A stretch of 50,370 nucleotides of DNA from an uncultured Lachnospiraceae bacterium (GCA_910585895.1 CAJUHY010000015.1:1-50370), one strand, 5' to 3'. Positions 25,110 to 34,058 are shown, counted from the first letter of the stretch. The notes: generated by a model from the sequence alone, not told the origin. Numbers and translations: made by a program.

Positions 25110-26066
25110 ATGAAGAAGAATATCAAAAAGTGGATTGCGCTGCTGCTTGTGTGTGCAGTGGCAGTCTTGCCGTCAGCCAGTGCATTTGCGGCGGAGGCAG
25201 ACCAGACACAGCAGACAGAAAATGGTGTGGATGCAGCTGGCCAGGAGGGCGAGGTTACAGAGCCAATTACCAAGGAGGATAAGCCTTATCTTGCATTGGG
25301 AGCCAACCTGACAGCAGAACAGCAGGCTGTAGTACTGCAGCTTTTGGGAATTAACCCATCAGAACTTACCGAGTATGACGTGATTTATGTTACAAATGAG
25401 GAAGAGCACCAATATTTGGGTAATTATGTAGAGTCCAGCAAAATTGGTACGCGCTCCCTTTCCTCTGTGCTCGTAGTAAAAAGGGAACAGGGACATGGAA
25501 TCAATATCACCACCAAGAATATTTCGTATTGCACGATTGGTATGTATAAGAATGCTTTGATTACGGCGGGGATTACGGATGCAGATATCATTGTGGCAGG
25601 ACCTACGCCGATTTCCGGTACGGCTGCTCTGGTGGGAGCAATGAAAGCTTATTCTGATATGACCGGGGAAGCAGTCACTGAACAAAGTATGGATACAGCG
25701 TTAAACGAACTGGTGCTTACCGGGGAACTGGCAGATGTAGTCGGCGATACGGAGAAAGCGGAAGAGTTGGTTGCCTATCTGAAACAGGAGGTTCTTTCCA
25801 AAGATTTAGATGATGAGAATGATATCCGGCTGGCAATTGATGAAGCCTGTGAAGAGTTTGATGTATATCTTTCAGAGGAAGAAGTTACGCAGCTCGTTGG
25901 CCTGATGCAGAAAATTGGCAGTCTGGACCTTGACATCGATTCTATAAAGGACCAGGCACAGGAGCTGTACGACAAACTTTCCAATATCGATGCCGGAGGA
26001 TTTTTGGATAAGATATTTGGATTTTTCAAATCTATCGGGGAGTTCTTTAGGGGATTGTTTTCCTAA
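25110..26066 (+). CDS. DUF1002-family secreted protein (YpuA-like)
   Basis: This 318-aa exported protein has a classic signal peptide (KKWIALLLVCAVAVLPSASA, cleavage near AFAAEA). The mature part matches DUF1002/YpuA: LGANLTAEQQAVVLQLLG, VIYVTNEEEHQYLG, SVLVVKREQGHGI and the highly typical AGPTPISGTAALVGAMKAY. The C-terminal 120 residues are acidic helices ending in a hydrophobic FFKSIGEFFRGLFS tail that may be amphipathic. Function of the family is unknown. The start at 25110 has GGAGG at the proper distance. The leader sequence is nearly identical to that of the preceding hydrolase gene. Confidence 0.9.
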   Translation: MKKNIKKWIALLLVCAVAVLPSASAFAAEADQTQQTENGVDAAGQEGEVTEPITKEDKPYLALGANLTAEQQAVVLQLLGINPSELTEYDVIYVTNEEEHQYLGNYVESSKIGTRSLSSVLVVKREQGHGINITTKNISYCTIGMYKNALITAGITDADIIVAGPTPISGTAALVGAMKAYSDMTGEAVTEQSMDTALNELVLTGELADVVGDTEKAEELVAYLKQEVLSKDLDDENDIRLAIDEACEEFDVYLSEEEVTQLVGLMQKIGSLDLDIDSIKDQAQELYDKLSNIDAGGFLDKIFGFFKSIGEFFRGLFS

Positions 26067-26101
26067 CCGTTCTGACCGGTCCCGGGGAGAAAATTATTAC
26101 T

Positions 26102-26179
26102 ATGGATTACGCTTTGATGTGTACAGCCAACTTCAGCGCTGGCAAAGGTGGTTGCCATTTAGAAGGCGGACATGAATAA
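26102..26179 (+). CDS. Possible 25-aa micro-ORF
   Basis: The ATG at 26102 opens 25 codons ending in TAA. The predicted peptide is rich in Gly, Cys and His, with the ending AGKGGCHLEGGHE. A GGGGAG lies 12 bases upstream, which is on the long side for initiation. It precedes two small membrane-protein genes. It could be a chance ORF or the relic of a longer gene; I know no matching family. Confidence 0.25.
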   Translation: MDYALMCTANFSAGKGGCHLEGGHE

Positions 26180-26196
26180 ACGAAAGGAGAATGCAG

Positions 26197-26322
26197 ATGA
26201 ATCAAATACTATTTGATACGATTTGGACAGGAATAAATATTAGGTTGTTTATCACTGTTTTAGCCTTTAGTTTTTGGATTTTAAAGTACATTTATAGAAA
26301 AAAGCATAAACAAGTAATTTGA
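26197..26322 (+). CDS. Small single-span membrane peptide (41 aa)
   Basis: The ATG at 26197 lies seven bases after AAAGGAG and reads 41 codons to TGA. Residues 13-31 are a hydrophobic span (INIRLFITVLAFSFWILKY), followed by the basic tail RKKHKQ, so a membrane peptide with a cytoplasmic C-terminus is likely. An in-frame ATG six bases upstream is too close to the ribosome binding site. It sits between a secreted DUF1002 protein and a membrane zinc-ribbon protein. Family unknown; a hydrophobic toxin or small regulatory membrane protein is possible, but no antisense RNA is visible. Confidence 0.55.
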   Translation: MNQILFDTIWTGINIRLFITVLAFSFWILKYIYRKKHKQVI

Positions 26323-26385
26323 AATCTCATCAGCTTGTTGCAGTGTTTTTCATTCTTATCGTAGAAAATTTGGAGGAGGATGAAC

Positions 26386-26652
26386 ATGACATTTACTACA
26401 AAACAATGGATTTTTTTAGCCTTATGCGATGGAGGGGTTATTTTGATGGGCGCAATGGTGGGACTTTATTTATCAGAAGAGGTTTCATTTACACTTTGCG
26501 CTGTTATGTGTCTGGTAGGGTGTGTCATGCTGGTTGCCTCTTTAATTTTTATGCATTTGAAAATGCGTTGCTCATCCTGCCATCATATTTATCCACTTGT
26601 TGGCTGGTGGGGGATGGAATGCTGCCCCTACTGTGGCGAATACTTTTATTAG
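26386..26652 (+). CDS. Small membrane protein with C-terminal zinc ribbon
   Basis: This 88-aa protein has two hydrophobic spans (around residues 7-27 and 35-57) and a C-terminal CSSCHHIY...CCPYCGEYFY, which forms a four-cysteine zinc-ribbon knuckle pair. Proteins of this two-span plus ribbon plan are common and uncharacterised in Firmicutes. I start at the second ATG (26386) because GGAGGAGG then lies six to nine bases away; the first ATG at 26380 is only three bases from GGAGG. A convergent terminator follows at once. Function unknown. Confidence 0.75.
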   Translation: MTFTTKQWIFLALCDGGVILMGAMVGLYLSEEVSFTLCAVMCLVGCVMLVASLIFMHLKMRCSSCHHIYPLVGWWGMECCPYCGEYFY

Positions 26653-26655
26653 TTT

Positions 26656-26702
26656 AAGTATTTGGAGTTCTGCATCAGGCATTGGCAGAATTCCAAATAC
26701 TT
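26656..26702. terminator. Convergent intrinsic terminator
   Basis: An 18-bp stem with one wobble (26656-26673 with 26685-26702) and an 11-nt loop lies between convergent genes ending at 26652 and 26726. A and T runs flank both sides, so it can stop transcription in either direction. Confidence 0.85.
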
Positions 26703-26725
26703 TATAAATAAATACTTCTTTACAG

Positions 26726-27730
26726 CTATTCTTTCTTCTGCATTTTCTGTTTCACTTTCAGACGATTTTCTTCATTAAATCCCACCAGAATCTCATGGTT
26801 TGCCTCCGACAGGTAATCTATGATGCCGTCAATGTCGGATTTCATATTTTTCGGGCACTGGATATATACGTGCTTGTTGGCAGTAATGTGCAGCGTGTAG
26901 GAGATGCTGAAATGATGCCAGAGAATCTTGTGCAGCGTCGAATATTTGTAAATCCAGATAATCTCCTGAATAGGCACTACGGCAACGCCGTAATTGGCAA
27001 GCACAATGAAATAATGCTCTGTGATAAACATATCCTCCGTTGCCAGCTGCGGAAGCGTGGCAAGTTCCTCCTCCGCCTGTGCGAGCAGCACAGCCGGTTT
27101 GCCAAAGAGTCTCAGCCGGCGGCAGGCAGGAGAGAACACTGGCAGACAGATATATAGGATATAGAGAAACAGCCGAATCAGTGCATAAGCGCCGGAGGCG
27201 AAATAAATGCCCATCAAAAGAGCACTGGGAATCAACTGAAAAGCTGGTTCGCTGATAAAGTAGCTGCTGACTTTGCGGGAAATCCCAGCTTTCGTCCATT
27301 GCAAATCCTGGGATAAATTTTCTAACAAAGCATCATACATGGCATTGCCCTTAAGCACACGACCGCGGATTTGTACGGAACGTATCTGGGGAAGCCCCTC
27401 CTCGCAGGTGTGTGGCTCAAGCAGGACAATTACGCATTCATTGTCCCACAGGGTATAGTAATAATAGCCGTTTGTCTGACCAAAAGAGGTGTTTGTGTAG
27501 CCGGTAAAATATAGGTTTTTCAGCCTGGCATCGACATAGGAAGAATGCTCTTTGCTGTACTCGGCCAGATTGTCAAGATTGTCTAAGGGCTGTGGAAATA
27601 AGATATCATACAGTGGAAAAATCAGCCACAGTGCAAGCAAAATTATCAAATATAAAATGGGTGAAAACAGCCTTCGCAGATAGACGCGCCGGGTGTGTCT
27701 GGATATGTAATGGTCGTAATTTTCAATCAT
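26726..27730 (-). CDS. Uncharacterised membrane protein with C-terminal PH-like region
   Basis: This 334-aa protein has a first membrane span at about residues 20-45 (ILYLIILLALWLIFPLYDIL). A roughly 130-residue extracytoplasmic region, rich in Tyr and Asn, follows. Two further spans lie around residues 165-205. The C-terminal 110-residue cytoplasmic part (VPIQEIIWIYKYSTLHKILW, then ITANKHVYIQCPKN) resembles a bacterial PH/YcxB-type sensor of membrane proteins. I do not recognise a named family with certainty. A GGAG-type ribosome binding site lies close to the start. It stands alone, convergent with the small membrane genes and divergent from the methyltransferase. Confidence 0.75.
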   Translation of the reverse strand: MIENYDHYISRHTRRVYLRRLFSPILYLIILLALWLIFPLYDILFPQPLDNLDNLAEYSKEHSSYVDARLKNLYFTGYTNTSFGQTNGYYYYTLWDNECVIVLLEPHTCEEGLPQIRSVQIRGRVLKGNAMYDALLENLSQDLQWTKAGISRKVSSYFISEPAFQLIPSALLMGIYFASGAYALIRLFLYILYICLPVFSPACRRLRLFGKPAVLLAQAEEELATLPQLATEDMFITEHYFIVLANYGVAVVPIQEIIWIYKYSTLHKILWHHFSISYTLHITANKHVYIQCPKNMKSDIDGIIDYLSEANHEILVGFNEENRLKVKQKMQKKE

Positions 27731-27915
27731 GGGAACTCCTTATCAGAAACAGTTCTTCGAGAATTGATAAAACTGTGTATTTTTTCATGCAATAAGACAA
27801 GTATACGTTTTTTGGGCACAAGAATCAAGAACTTCTGCAATTGACTTTTAGGGGGAAAATTGATAGTATATGACCTAAGAAGGCGCCCCGTGATATGGCA
27901 AGAGGAGGAACCGAA

Positions 27916-28710
27916 ATGGAAGCCTATACAGGATTTGCAGAGGTGTATGATTTGTTTATGGATAATGTGCCCTACGAGCAATGGAGCCATTATCTGATTT
28001 CTCTTTTATGGGAATACGGCGTATCGGAAGGACTTGTATTGGAACTGGGCTGCGGAACGGGGAAGATGACGCGGCTTTTGGCACAGGCGGGTTATGATAT
28101 GATTGGCGTGGATTTCTCAGAGGAAATGCTGCAGATTGCCAGGGAAAAAGAATGGACTGCAAACGAATCTGAGTCTGCAGATACAGGGAAAAAAGCCTCA
28201 GATATATTATATCTCCATCAGGATATGCGGGAATTTGAATTATATGGAACGGTGAAAGCGGTGGTATGTGTCTGCGATTCTCTTAATTATATTTTGGAGG
28301 AAACAGAGCTGATTACCGTTTTTTCTCTGGTAAATAATTATCTGGACCCAGGAGGAGTATTTATTTTTGATATGAATACTCTTTATAAATACAGGGAAAT
28401 CTTAGGAGAGAATACAATCTGTGAGAATCGGGAAGAGGGAAGTTTTATCTGGGAGAATTTTTATGACGATAAAGAGCAGATAAACCAATATGATTTGACG
28501 CTGTTCATTCGGGAACAGGGAGAGCGGGATTTGTACCGCAAATATGAGGAGACGCATTTTCAGAGGGGGTATGAGCTGCAGAAGGTACGGAACTTGCTGG
28601 AACAGGCAGGCATGGAATTTGTGGCTATGTACGATTCATTTACCAGGGAGCCTGTAAAAGAGCGGAGTGAGCGGGTTTATGTGATTGCAAGGGAACACGG
28701 AAAACGGTAA
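27916..28710 (+). CDS. SAM-dependent methyltransferase
   Basis: This 264-aa class I methyltransferase has motif I (LVLELGCGTGKMTRLLA) at about residue 45, with the acidic end of strand 2 in MIGVDFSEEML. Motif IV-like AVVCVCDSLNYIL and motif VI-like DPGGVFIFDMNTLYKY follow. The layout matches the small-molecule or protein methyltransferase group next to YqeM/UbiE. The substrate cannot be inferred. The start at 27916 has GAGGAGG seven bases upstream; the longer reading from 27895 includes that site. The 3' end has been duplicated in the gap before hslO. Confidence 0.88.
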   Translation: MEAYTGFAEVYDLFMDNVPYEQWSHYLISLLWEYGVSEGLVLELGCGTGKMTRLLAQAGYDMIGVDFSEEMLQIAREKEWTANESESADTGKKASDILYLHQDMREFELYGTVKAVVCVCDSLNYILEETELITVFSLVNNYLDPGGVFIFDMNTLYKYREILGENTICENREEGSFIWENFYDDKEQINQYDLTLFIREQGERDLYRKYEETHFQRGYELQKVRNLLEQAGMEFVAMYDSFTREPVKERSERVYVIAREHGKR

Positions 28711-28755
28711 GAGGAAAAGCAGCAGGTTTATGTGATTGCAAAGGAACAGGAAAAC
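28670..28755. repeat. Partial tandem duplication of the methyltransferase 3' end
   Basis: About 35 bases at 28670-28705, encoding the last residues ERVYVIAREHGK, recur at 28721-28755 with few changes, offset by 51 bases. The second copy lies after the stop codon in the gap before hslO and is not translated in the gene. Confidence 0.75.
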
Positions 28756-28781
28756 ATTTGGATAAAATAGGAGCATAAGCG

Positions 28782-29672
28782 ATGAGTGAATACAGGGATT
28801 ATTTGGTGAGAGCGACAGCGGCGGACAATCAAATCCGCGCGTTTGCAGTGACGTCTAAGGATTTGGTGGAACAGGCGAGGAGTTACCACAATGCCAGTCC
28901 GGTGATTACGGCGGCACTGGGCAGGTTGCTGACCGGCGGTGTGATGATGGGCTGCATGATGAAGGGGGAAAAAGACCTTCTGACTTTACAGATAAAATGT
29001 GCGGGAGCGGCGAAAGGGCTGACTGTCACAGCGGACAGTCTGGGCAATGTCAAGGGATATCCTCATGTGCCGGATGTGATGCTGCCTCCCAATGACAAGG
29101 GAAAACTGGATGTGGGAGGAGCTCTGGGTCTGGGGATCTTAAGCGTAATCAAAGATATGGGATTAAAAGAACCTTATGTAGGGCAGGTTGCTTTGCAGAC
29201 GTCTGAGATTGCCGAAGATTTGACGTATTACTTTGCGACTTCTGAACAGGTACCATCAGCCGTGGGACTGGGCGTTTTAATGAATCGTGATAATACGGTG
29301 AAACAGGCGGGCGGCTTTGTCATTCAGCTTATGCCTTATACGGATGAGAAGGTGATTTCTGCTTTAGAAAAGAAGGTGGCAGAGGTAACATCCGTGACAG
29401 ACCTGCTGGAACAGGGTGTTACGCCGGAGGCTTTGCTTGAGCAGATTTTAGGGGAATTCGGCTTGGAGGTCACTGAGAAAATGCCGGTGCAGTACTCCTG
29501 CAATTGCTGCAAAGAGCGTGTGACGCGCGCCATTGCCAGTATTGGTAGAAAAGATATCCAGGAGATGGTGGAAGCGGGCGAATCTATCGAGGTGAACTGT
29601 CAGTTTTGCGACAAACATTATGTGTTTACCCCGGATGAATTAAAAGAGCTGTTGAAAGGAGCGAAACATTGA
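28782..29672 (+). CDS. hslO: Redox-regulated chaperone Hsp33
   Basis: This 296-aa cytoplasmic holdase is activated by oxidative unfolding. The C-terminal redox switch is complete: C-N-C (in SCNCCKERV) and CQFC about 30 residues later, matching the family CxC and CxxC zinc ligands. The N-terminal domain has LRDYLVRATAADNQIRAF-like sequence and the typical GRLLTGGVMMGCM and MLPPNDKGKLDVGGALG. Length is normal. The stop overlaps the TTG start of nadE (TTGA), so the two genes are translationally coupled. A GGAG ribosome binding site is present. Confidence 0.95.
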   Translation: MSEYRDYLVRATAADNQIRAFAVTSKDLVEQARSYHNASPVITAALGRLLTGGVMMGCMMKGEKDLLTLQIKCAGAAKGLTVTADSLGNVKGYPHVPDVMLPPNDKGKLDVGGALGLGILSVIKDMGLKEPYVGQVALQTSEIAEDLTYYFATSEQVPSAVGLGVLMNRDNTVKQAGGFVIQLMPYTDEKVISALEKKVAEVTSVTDLLEQGVTPEALLEQILGEFGLEVTEKMPVQYSCNCCKERVTRAIASIGRKDIQEMVEAGESIEVNCQFCDKHYVFTPDELKELLKGAKH

Positions 29673-31606
29673 AAGACGGGTTTATTAAGGTGGCAGCGGT
29701 AACGCCGGAAATCCGCGTAGCTGACCCCATATATAACAGGATAAAAATAATGCAGAAAATTGAGGAGGCGGAGCAGCAGCGTGCTGTAGTCGTGGTATTT
29801 CCAGAACTTTGTATCACAGGATACAGCTGCGGGGATCTATTTTTTATGGACCCTCTGTTGGAGGAGGCGAAGCAGTCGCTGATTCAAATTGCCGAGGATA
29901 CCGCCGGGAAAAATATGCTGGTATTAGTAGGACTTCCAGTTGCATATCAGGGAGCAATTTACAATGTGGCAGCCGCGCTTTCTAATGGGAAAATATTAGG
30001 TCTGGTTCCCAAACAAATCATACCTGGATATAATGAATTTTATGAGACAAGGTATTTTGCACAGGGTATGGAAACGCCGGTGGAAATTACCTTGGACGAG
30101 AATGTCTCTGTGCCTATGGGCGGACATTTGCTTTTTAGTCCGGACAGCCTTCCGGAACTAAAGATTGGCGTGGAAATCTGTGAGGATATTTGGTCGCCGC
30201 AGCCGCCTAGTATTTCCCATGCGCTTGCTGGGGCAAATATCATTGTCAACTTATCGGCAAGCAATGAAGTTACCGGCAAGGATAGCTACCGCAAAAGCCT
30301 GGTGCAGGGGCAGTCTGCGCGATTGGTCTGTGGTTATGTATTTGCGAGCGCCGGAGATGGGGAATCCACACAGGATGTCGTGTATTCCGCACACAATATG
30401 ATTGCGGAAAATGGTGTTATGCTGGCAGAAGCAAAACGGTTTAAGAATCAGTCTGTTTACGCGGAGATTGATATTCAAAGAATAAATGGGCAGCGTAGGC
30501 GGATGACGACTTTTCAGGGTAGAAAAGGCGCTTATCAGGAAATACCGTTCCATCTGAAAAAAGAAGAGACCATGCTTACGCGGTTTGTCGCTCCCACACC
30601 TTTTGTGCCGGGACAAATGCAAGAGCGAAGAAAACGCTGTGAGGAGATTTTGTCCATCCAGTCCATGGGTCTGAAAAAGCGCTTGGAACACACCAACTGC
30701 CGCTGTGCAGTTGTGGGGATTTCCGGTGGGCTTGATTCTACGCTGGCTTTGCTGGTGACCGTGCGGGCTTTTGACTTGCTGGGATTTGACAGACAAGGTA
30801 TCCTGGCAGTTACCATGCCGGGATTTGGCACGACTGACCGCACCTATGACAATGCCCTGGCCTTAATCCGCTGTCTGGGTGCAGAACTTAAGGAGGTGGA
30901 TATCCGGCAGGCTGTGAGGGTGCATTTTCATGATATTGGACAGGAAGAAGATAACCATGACGTGACTTATGAAAATGGGCAGGCGCGGGAGCGCACACAG
31001 ATTCTGATGGATATTGCCAACCAGCATGGCGGTATGGTTATAGGTACCGGCGACATGTCGGAACTGGCTCTTGGCTGGGCGACGTATAATGGAGATCACA
31101 TGTCCATGTACGGCGTTAACGCTTCCGTGCCCAAAACGCTTGTGCGCCATCTGGTTCAATATTATGCAGACACCTGTGGAAATCAAACGCTTACGGAGAC
31201 GCTTGTGGATATCCTGGATACGCCGGTAAGCCCGGAACTGCTGCCGCCGCAAGATGGAAAAATTTCTCAAAAGACCGAGGACCTTGTAGGTCCCTACGAG
31301 CTTCATGATTTCTTCTTGTATAATATGCTTCGCCTGGGGTTCGGACCGGAAAAGATTTTCCGGCTTGCAGTCTATGCATTTTGCGATGTGGGCAATGTAG
31401 ATGAAGCCAAATATACGCCGGAAATAATATTAAAATGGGAAAAAATATTCATCCGCAGATTTTTCAGCCAGCAGTTCAAACGCTCCTGCCTGCCGGATGG
31501 ACCGAAAGTAGGGACGGTTGCCGTTTCCCCGCGGGGGGATTTGAGGATGCCCAGCGATGCCAGTGCAGATTTATGGATTGCGCGTCTTGAGACGTGTCTG
31601 GAATAA
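29669..31606 (+). CDS. nadE: Glutamine-dependent NAD+ synthetase
   Basis: This 645-aa two-domain enzyme makes NAD+ from deamido-NAD with ammonia from glutamine. The N-terminal nitrilase-type glutaminase domain (residues 1-300) shows the catalytic Glu in VFPELCITGY, Lys in GLVPKQIIPGY and Cys in GVEICEDIWSP. The C-terminal synthetase domain has the PP-loop VGISGGLDSTLALL and the GTGDMSELALGW motif. The start is TTG, overlapping the hslO stop, with AAAGGAG nine bases before. Length is in the usual 600-650 range. It works downstream of pncB in NAD salvage. Confidence 0.95.
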   Translation: MKDGFIKVAAVTPEIRVADPIYNRIKIMQKIEEAEQQRAVVVVFPELCITGYSCGDLFFMDPLLEEAKQSLIQIAEDTAGKNMLVLVGLPVAYQGAIYNVAAALSNGKILGLVPKQIIPGYNEFYETRYFAQGMETPVEITLDENVSVPMGGHLLFSPDSLPELKIGVEICEDIWSPQPPSISHALAGANIIVNLSASNEVTGKDSYRKSLVQGQSARLVCGYVFASAGDGESTQDVVYSAHNMIAENGVMLAEAKRFKNQSVYAEIDIQRINGQRRRMTTFQGRKGAYQEIPFHLKKEETMLTRFVAPTPFVPGQMQERRKRCEEILSIQSMGLKKRLEHTNCRCAVVGISGGLDSTLALLVTVRAFDLLGFDRQGILAVTMPGFGTTDRTYDNALALIRCLGAELKEVDIRQAVRVHFHDIGQEEDNHDVTYENGQARERTQILMDIANQHGGMVIGTGDMSELALGWATYNGDHMSMYGVNASVPKTLVRHLVQYYADTCGNQTLTETLVDILDTPVSPELLPPQDGKISQKTEDLVGPYELHDFFLYNMLRLGFGPEKIFRLAVYAFCDVGNVDEAKYTPEIILKWEKIFIRRFFSQQFKRSCLPDGPKVGTVAVSPRGDLRMPSDASADLWIARLETCLE

Positions 31607-31755
31607 ACAGTTCAGATTTGCGATGGTGCATTATAAGAGTTATATGGAATAAATCTGCAGGCGTTCAGGTTGTGAAGAGGCAGTTTATATATTTTTTATA
31701 GAATATTCTCGTTTTGTTAATTGCAATTCTCAGAAGAAATATTACAATAATAAAT

Positions 31756-32592
31756 ATGTTTGGATATATTATTGTCAATAAACCGGAGATGAAATTTAAA
31801 GAATTTGACTTGTACCAATCTTTTTACTGCGGTCTATGTAAGGCATTGAAGGATTCCCACGGCAGGGCGGGGCAATTGACGCTAAGCTACGATATGACGT
31901 TTGTCGTCCTGCTGCTCACCAGCCTCTACGAGCCTGACACGGTGATGAGTTATAGAAAATGCATAGCACATCCTTTGGTGAAGCATTCTGCGAGAGTTAA
32001 CGAATTTTCCCGGTATGGTGCGGACATGAATCTTCTTTTGTCCTATTATAAATGTCTGGACGACTGGGAGGACGAGCGCAAATTTTCCAGGAAAGTTATG
32101 GCGGCAGCTTTGCAGAAGCAGTTTCGTAAGGTGGCGGCAGCATATCCTGAGAAAGAACATCTGATTCAGGAGAAGATGGAACAGATTCATAACTGTGAGG
32201 AAATGCAGTGTGCGAATCTGGATGAAGTGTCCGGCTATTTCGGGGAGGTTATGGCTGAGATTTTCGCCTATCGTCAGGATGAATGGGAGATGGATCTGCG
32301 TAGGATGGGATTTTTCCTCGGCAAATTTATTTATCTGATGGATGCCTATGAAGATGTGGAAAAAGATGAACGGTCGGGTAATTATAATGTGTTTTTGCAT
32401 GAATACAGGGAGACAGACTTTGGGCGGCGTACGGAGAAGATTCTCGGTATGATGATGGCGGAATGTTCGCGCGCCTTTGAACGGCTGCCGATTGTGGAGA
32501 ACGCAGAGATTTTGCGCAATATCCTCTACTCTGGGGTGTGGAGCCGGTATGAGATTGTAAAACGCAGCCGGGAAAGGAAAGAACATGTATAA
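31756..32592 (+). CDS. DUF5685-family protein
   Basis: This 278-aa cytoplasmic protein begins MFGYIIVNKPEMKFKEFDLY, followed by FYCGLCKALKDSHG, a signature I associate with DUF5685. The body is helical with acidic clusters (FIYLMDAYEDVEKDERSGNY). The CGLC near residue 25 and later CIAHP and QCANL cysteines could bind a metal, but no enzyme motif is seen. I start at the ATG at 31756 because the conserved family N-terminus begins there; 14 upstream codons are non-conserved. The 3' end overlaps the DnaJ-domain gene by 8 bases, pointing to joint function. Confidence 0.78.
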   Translation: MFGYIIVNKPEMKFKEFDLYQSFYCGLCKALKDSHGRAGQLTLSYDMTFVVLLLTSLYEPDTVMSYRKCIAHPLVKHSARVNEFSRYGADMNLLLSYYKCLDDWEDERKFSRKVMAAALQKQFRKVAAAYPEKEHLIQEKMEQIHNCEEMQCANLDEVSGYFGEVMAEIFAYRQDEWEMDLRRMGFFLGKFIYLMDAYEDVEKDERSGNYNVFLHEYRETDFGRRTEKILGMMMAECSRAFERLPIVENAEILRNILYSGVWSRYEIVKRSRERKEHV

Positions 32593-33292
32593 TCCATATG
32601 CAGTCCTTGGATTATCCAGGACTGCCACAGACGAAGAAATTAAAAAAGCATACCGGTCTCTGAGCCGCAAATACCATCCGGATGCGAATGTCAATAATCC
32701 GAACAAAGAGCAGGCAGAAGAGAAATTTAAGGAGATTCAGCAGGCTTACCAGCAGATTATGTACGAAAAGGAACATGGTACATCCGGCAATTATGGTGAT
32801 TCCGGCTATGGACAGGCAGGAGGCGGCAATACATATTGGGATTTTGGCGACTTTTTCGGCGGGTCTGGCTCTGGACAGCAGGCTCACAGCCGTAAGGAGG
32901 ATTCGGAAACTGCCTATAAGCGGGCAGCGGAGAATTATATCCGCAGCAGACATTACAGGGAAGCATTGAATGTGTTGGGCAGTATCCGTGACCGCGATGC
33001 GTATTGGCATTACTTGAATGCTATTGCCAATTCCGGTGTGGGTAATAATGTCGAGGCGATGGAATCTGCACGGCGCGCGTTGGAAATGGAGCCGGGGAAC
33101 CGGCAGTACCAGCAGCTCTATGCAAATCTCCAGAATGGCGGCAGTTGGTATTATGACCAGCGTCAAAGTTATGGAAGCCCTATCGGAGACGGTGGGAGTT
33201 TCTGCGTGAAGCTCTGTATTGCCAACATGATATGTAATCTCTGCTGCGGAGGCGGCGGGCTTTGCTGCGGCGGCAGGGGACCATATATTTAG
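32585..33292 (+). CDS. DnaJ-domain protein with TPR-like region and Cys-rich tail
   Basis: This 235-aa protein begins with a J domain (residues 2-65), including helix II/III HPD in SRKYHPDANVNN. The J domain should stimulate a DnaK-type ATPase. A Gly-rich linker follows. Residues 110-180 look TPR-like (AAENYIRSRHYREALNVLGS, repeat unit with ALEMEPGNRQY). The tail is unusual: CVKLCIANMICNLCCGGGGL then CCGGRGPYI. It is rich in Cys and Gly and may bind metal or form disulfides. Classical DnaJ zinc and substrate domains are absent, so this is a specialised J protein. It overlaps the DUF5685 gene by 8 bases; the partner pair is conserved in Clostridia to my knowledge. Confidence 0.85.
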   Translation: MYNPYAVLGLSRTATDEEIKKAYRSLSRKYHPDANVNNPNKEQAEEKFKEIQQAYQQIMYEKEHGTSGNYGDSGYGQAGGGNTYWDFGDFFGGSGSGQQAHSRKEDSETAYKRAAENYIRSRHYREALNVLGSIRDRDAYWHYLNAIANSGVGNNVEAMESARRALEMEPGNRQYQQLYANLQNGGSWYYDQRQSYGSPIGDGGSFCVKLCIANMICNLCCGGGGLCCGGRGPYI

Positions 33293-33310
33293 ATAGAATA
33301 GGTGAGCAAA

Positions 33311-33832
33311 ATGGACTATATGGTGCTGTATTCCAGTAAGACTGGAAATACCAAGAAGATAGCCACGGAAATTTTCAGTGCGCTTCCAGGCATGTCCAAG
33401 GACATGCAGAGTTTGGACGAATATAGAGGAAAAGAGGCAGACATTTTCTTTATCGGGTTCTGGGTCAGCCGGGGTACTTGTGAAATGTCTGTGATTGATG
33501 CCATGTCGGAACTGCATGGCAAGAAGATTGCCCTGTTCGGCACTTGCGGATTAGGCAGTGATGCTGAATATTACCGGAGCATTGAGCAGAAGGTCAATGT
33601 CTGGATACCGGATGACTGTGAGTATCTTGGCATGTTTCTCTGTCAGGGGAAAATGCCTATGCAGCTGCGGGAGCATTATGAGATTCCCTGGGAAGATTCC
33701 AGACAGGAGGAATGCCGCAGGAAACTGCTCCATAATTTTGACGAAGCTCTGTTCCATCCAAATGAGTCTGATTTGGCAGAGGCGAGGGTTTTTGTGGAGC
33801 AGGTTCTGGATAAGTGCAGAAGCCATTCATAG
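33311..33832 (+). CDS. Flavodoxin-family protein
   Basis: This 173-aa flavodoxin-like FMN-binding electron carrier has the phosphate-binding loop YSSKTGNTKKIA at the N-terminus, the central strand IFFIGFWVSRGT in place of the usual 50s loop, and KIALFGTCGLGSDAEY in the 90s-loop region. It lacks iron-sulfur motifs. Short chain length and no long-chain insertion mark it as a short-chain type. I start at ATG 33311, five bases after AGGTGAG; a GTG at 33302 would include the ribosome binding site. It follows the J-domain gene by 18 bases and probably shares its operon. Its redox partner is unknown. Confidence 0.85.
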   Translation: MDYMVLYSSKTGNTKKIATEIFSALPGMSKDMQSLDEYRGKEADIFFIGFWVSRGTCEMSVIDAMSELHGKKIALFGTCGLGSDAEYYRSIEQKVNVWIPDDCEYLGMFLCQGKMPMQLREHYEIPWEDSRQEECRRKLLHNFDEALFHPNESDLAEARVFVEQVLDKCRSHS

Positions 33833-33972
33833 CAGTTTACAATTATACATACAAAGAATGAAGGAGGAAAAAGGCTCCGGAAGTCTGTCCGGTATGTAAC
33901 TATCCCCAGAGTTATTTTGAAATCAGTGAGAAAAATTATTGATATAACTTCATATAATATTTAAAGCAAGAA

Positions 33973-34009
33973 AATCAGCGCCAGGAACGTTTTCCGGCGC
34001 TGATTTTTT
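33973..34009 (+). terminator. Intrinsic terminator after the flavodoxin
   Basis: AATCAGCGCC (33973-33982) pairs with GGCGCTGATT (33996-34005), a perfect 10-bp stem with a 13-nt loop, followed by a T-run. It closes the DUF5685/DnaJ/flavodoxin group. Confidence 0.9.
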
Positions 34010-34058
34010 GCATTATGGAAAGACATTTTCATGCTGGAGCCTGAACAATTACTGTTTT

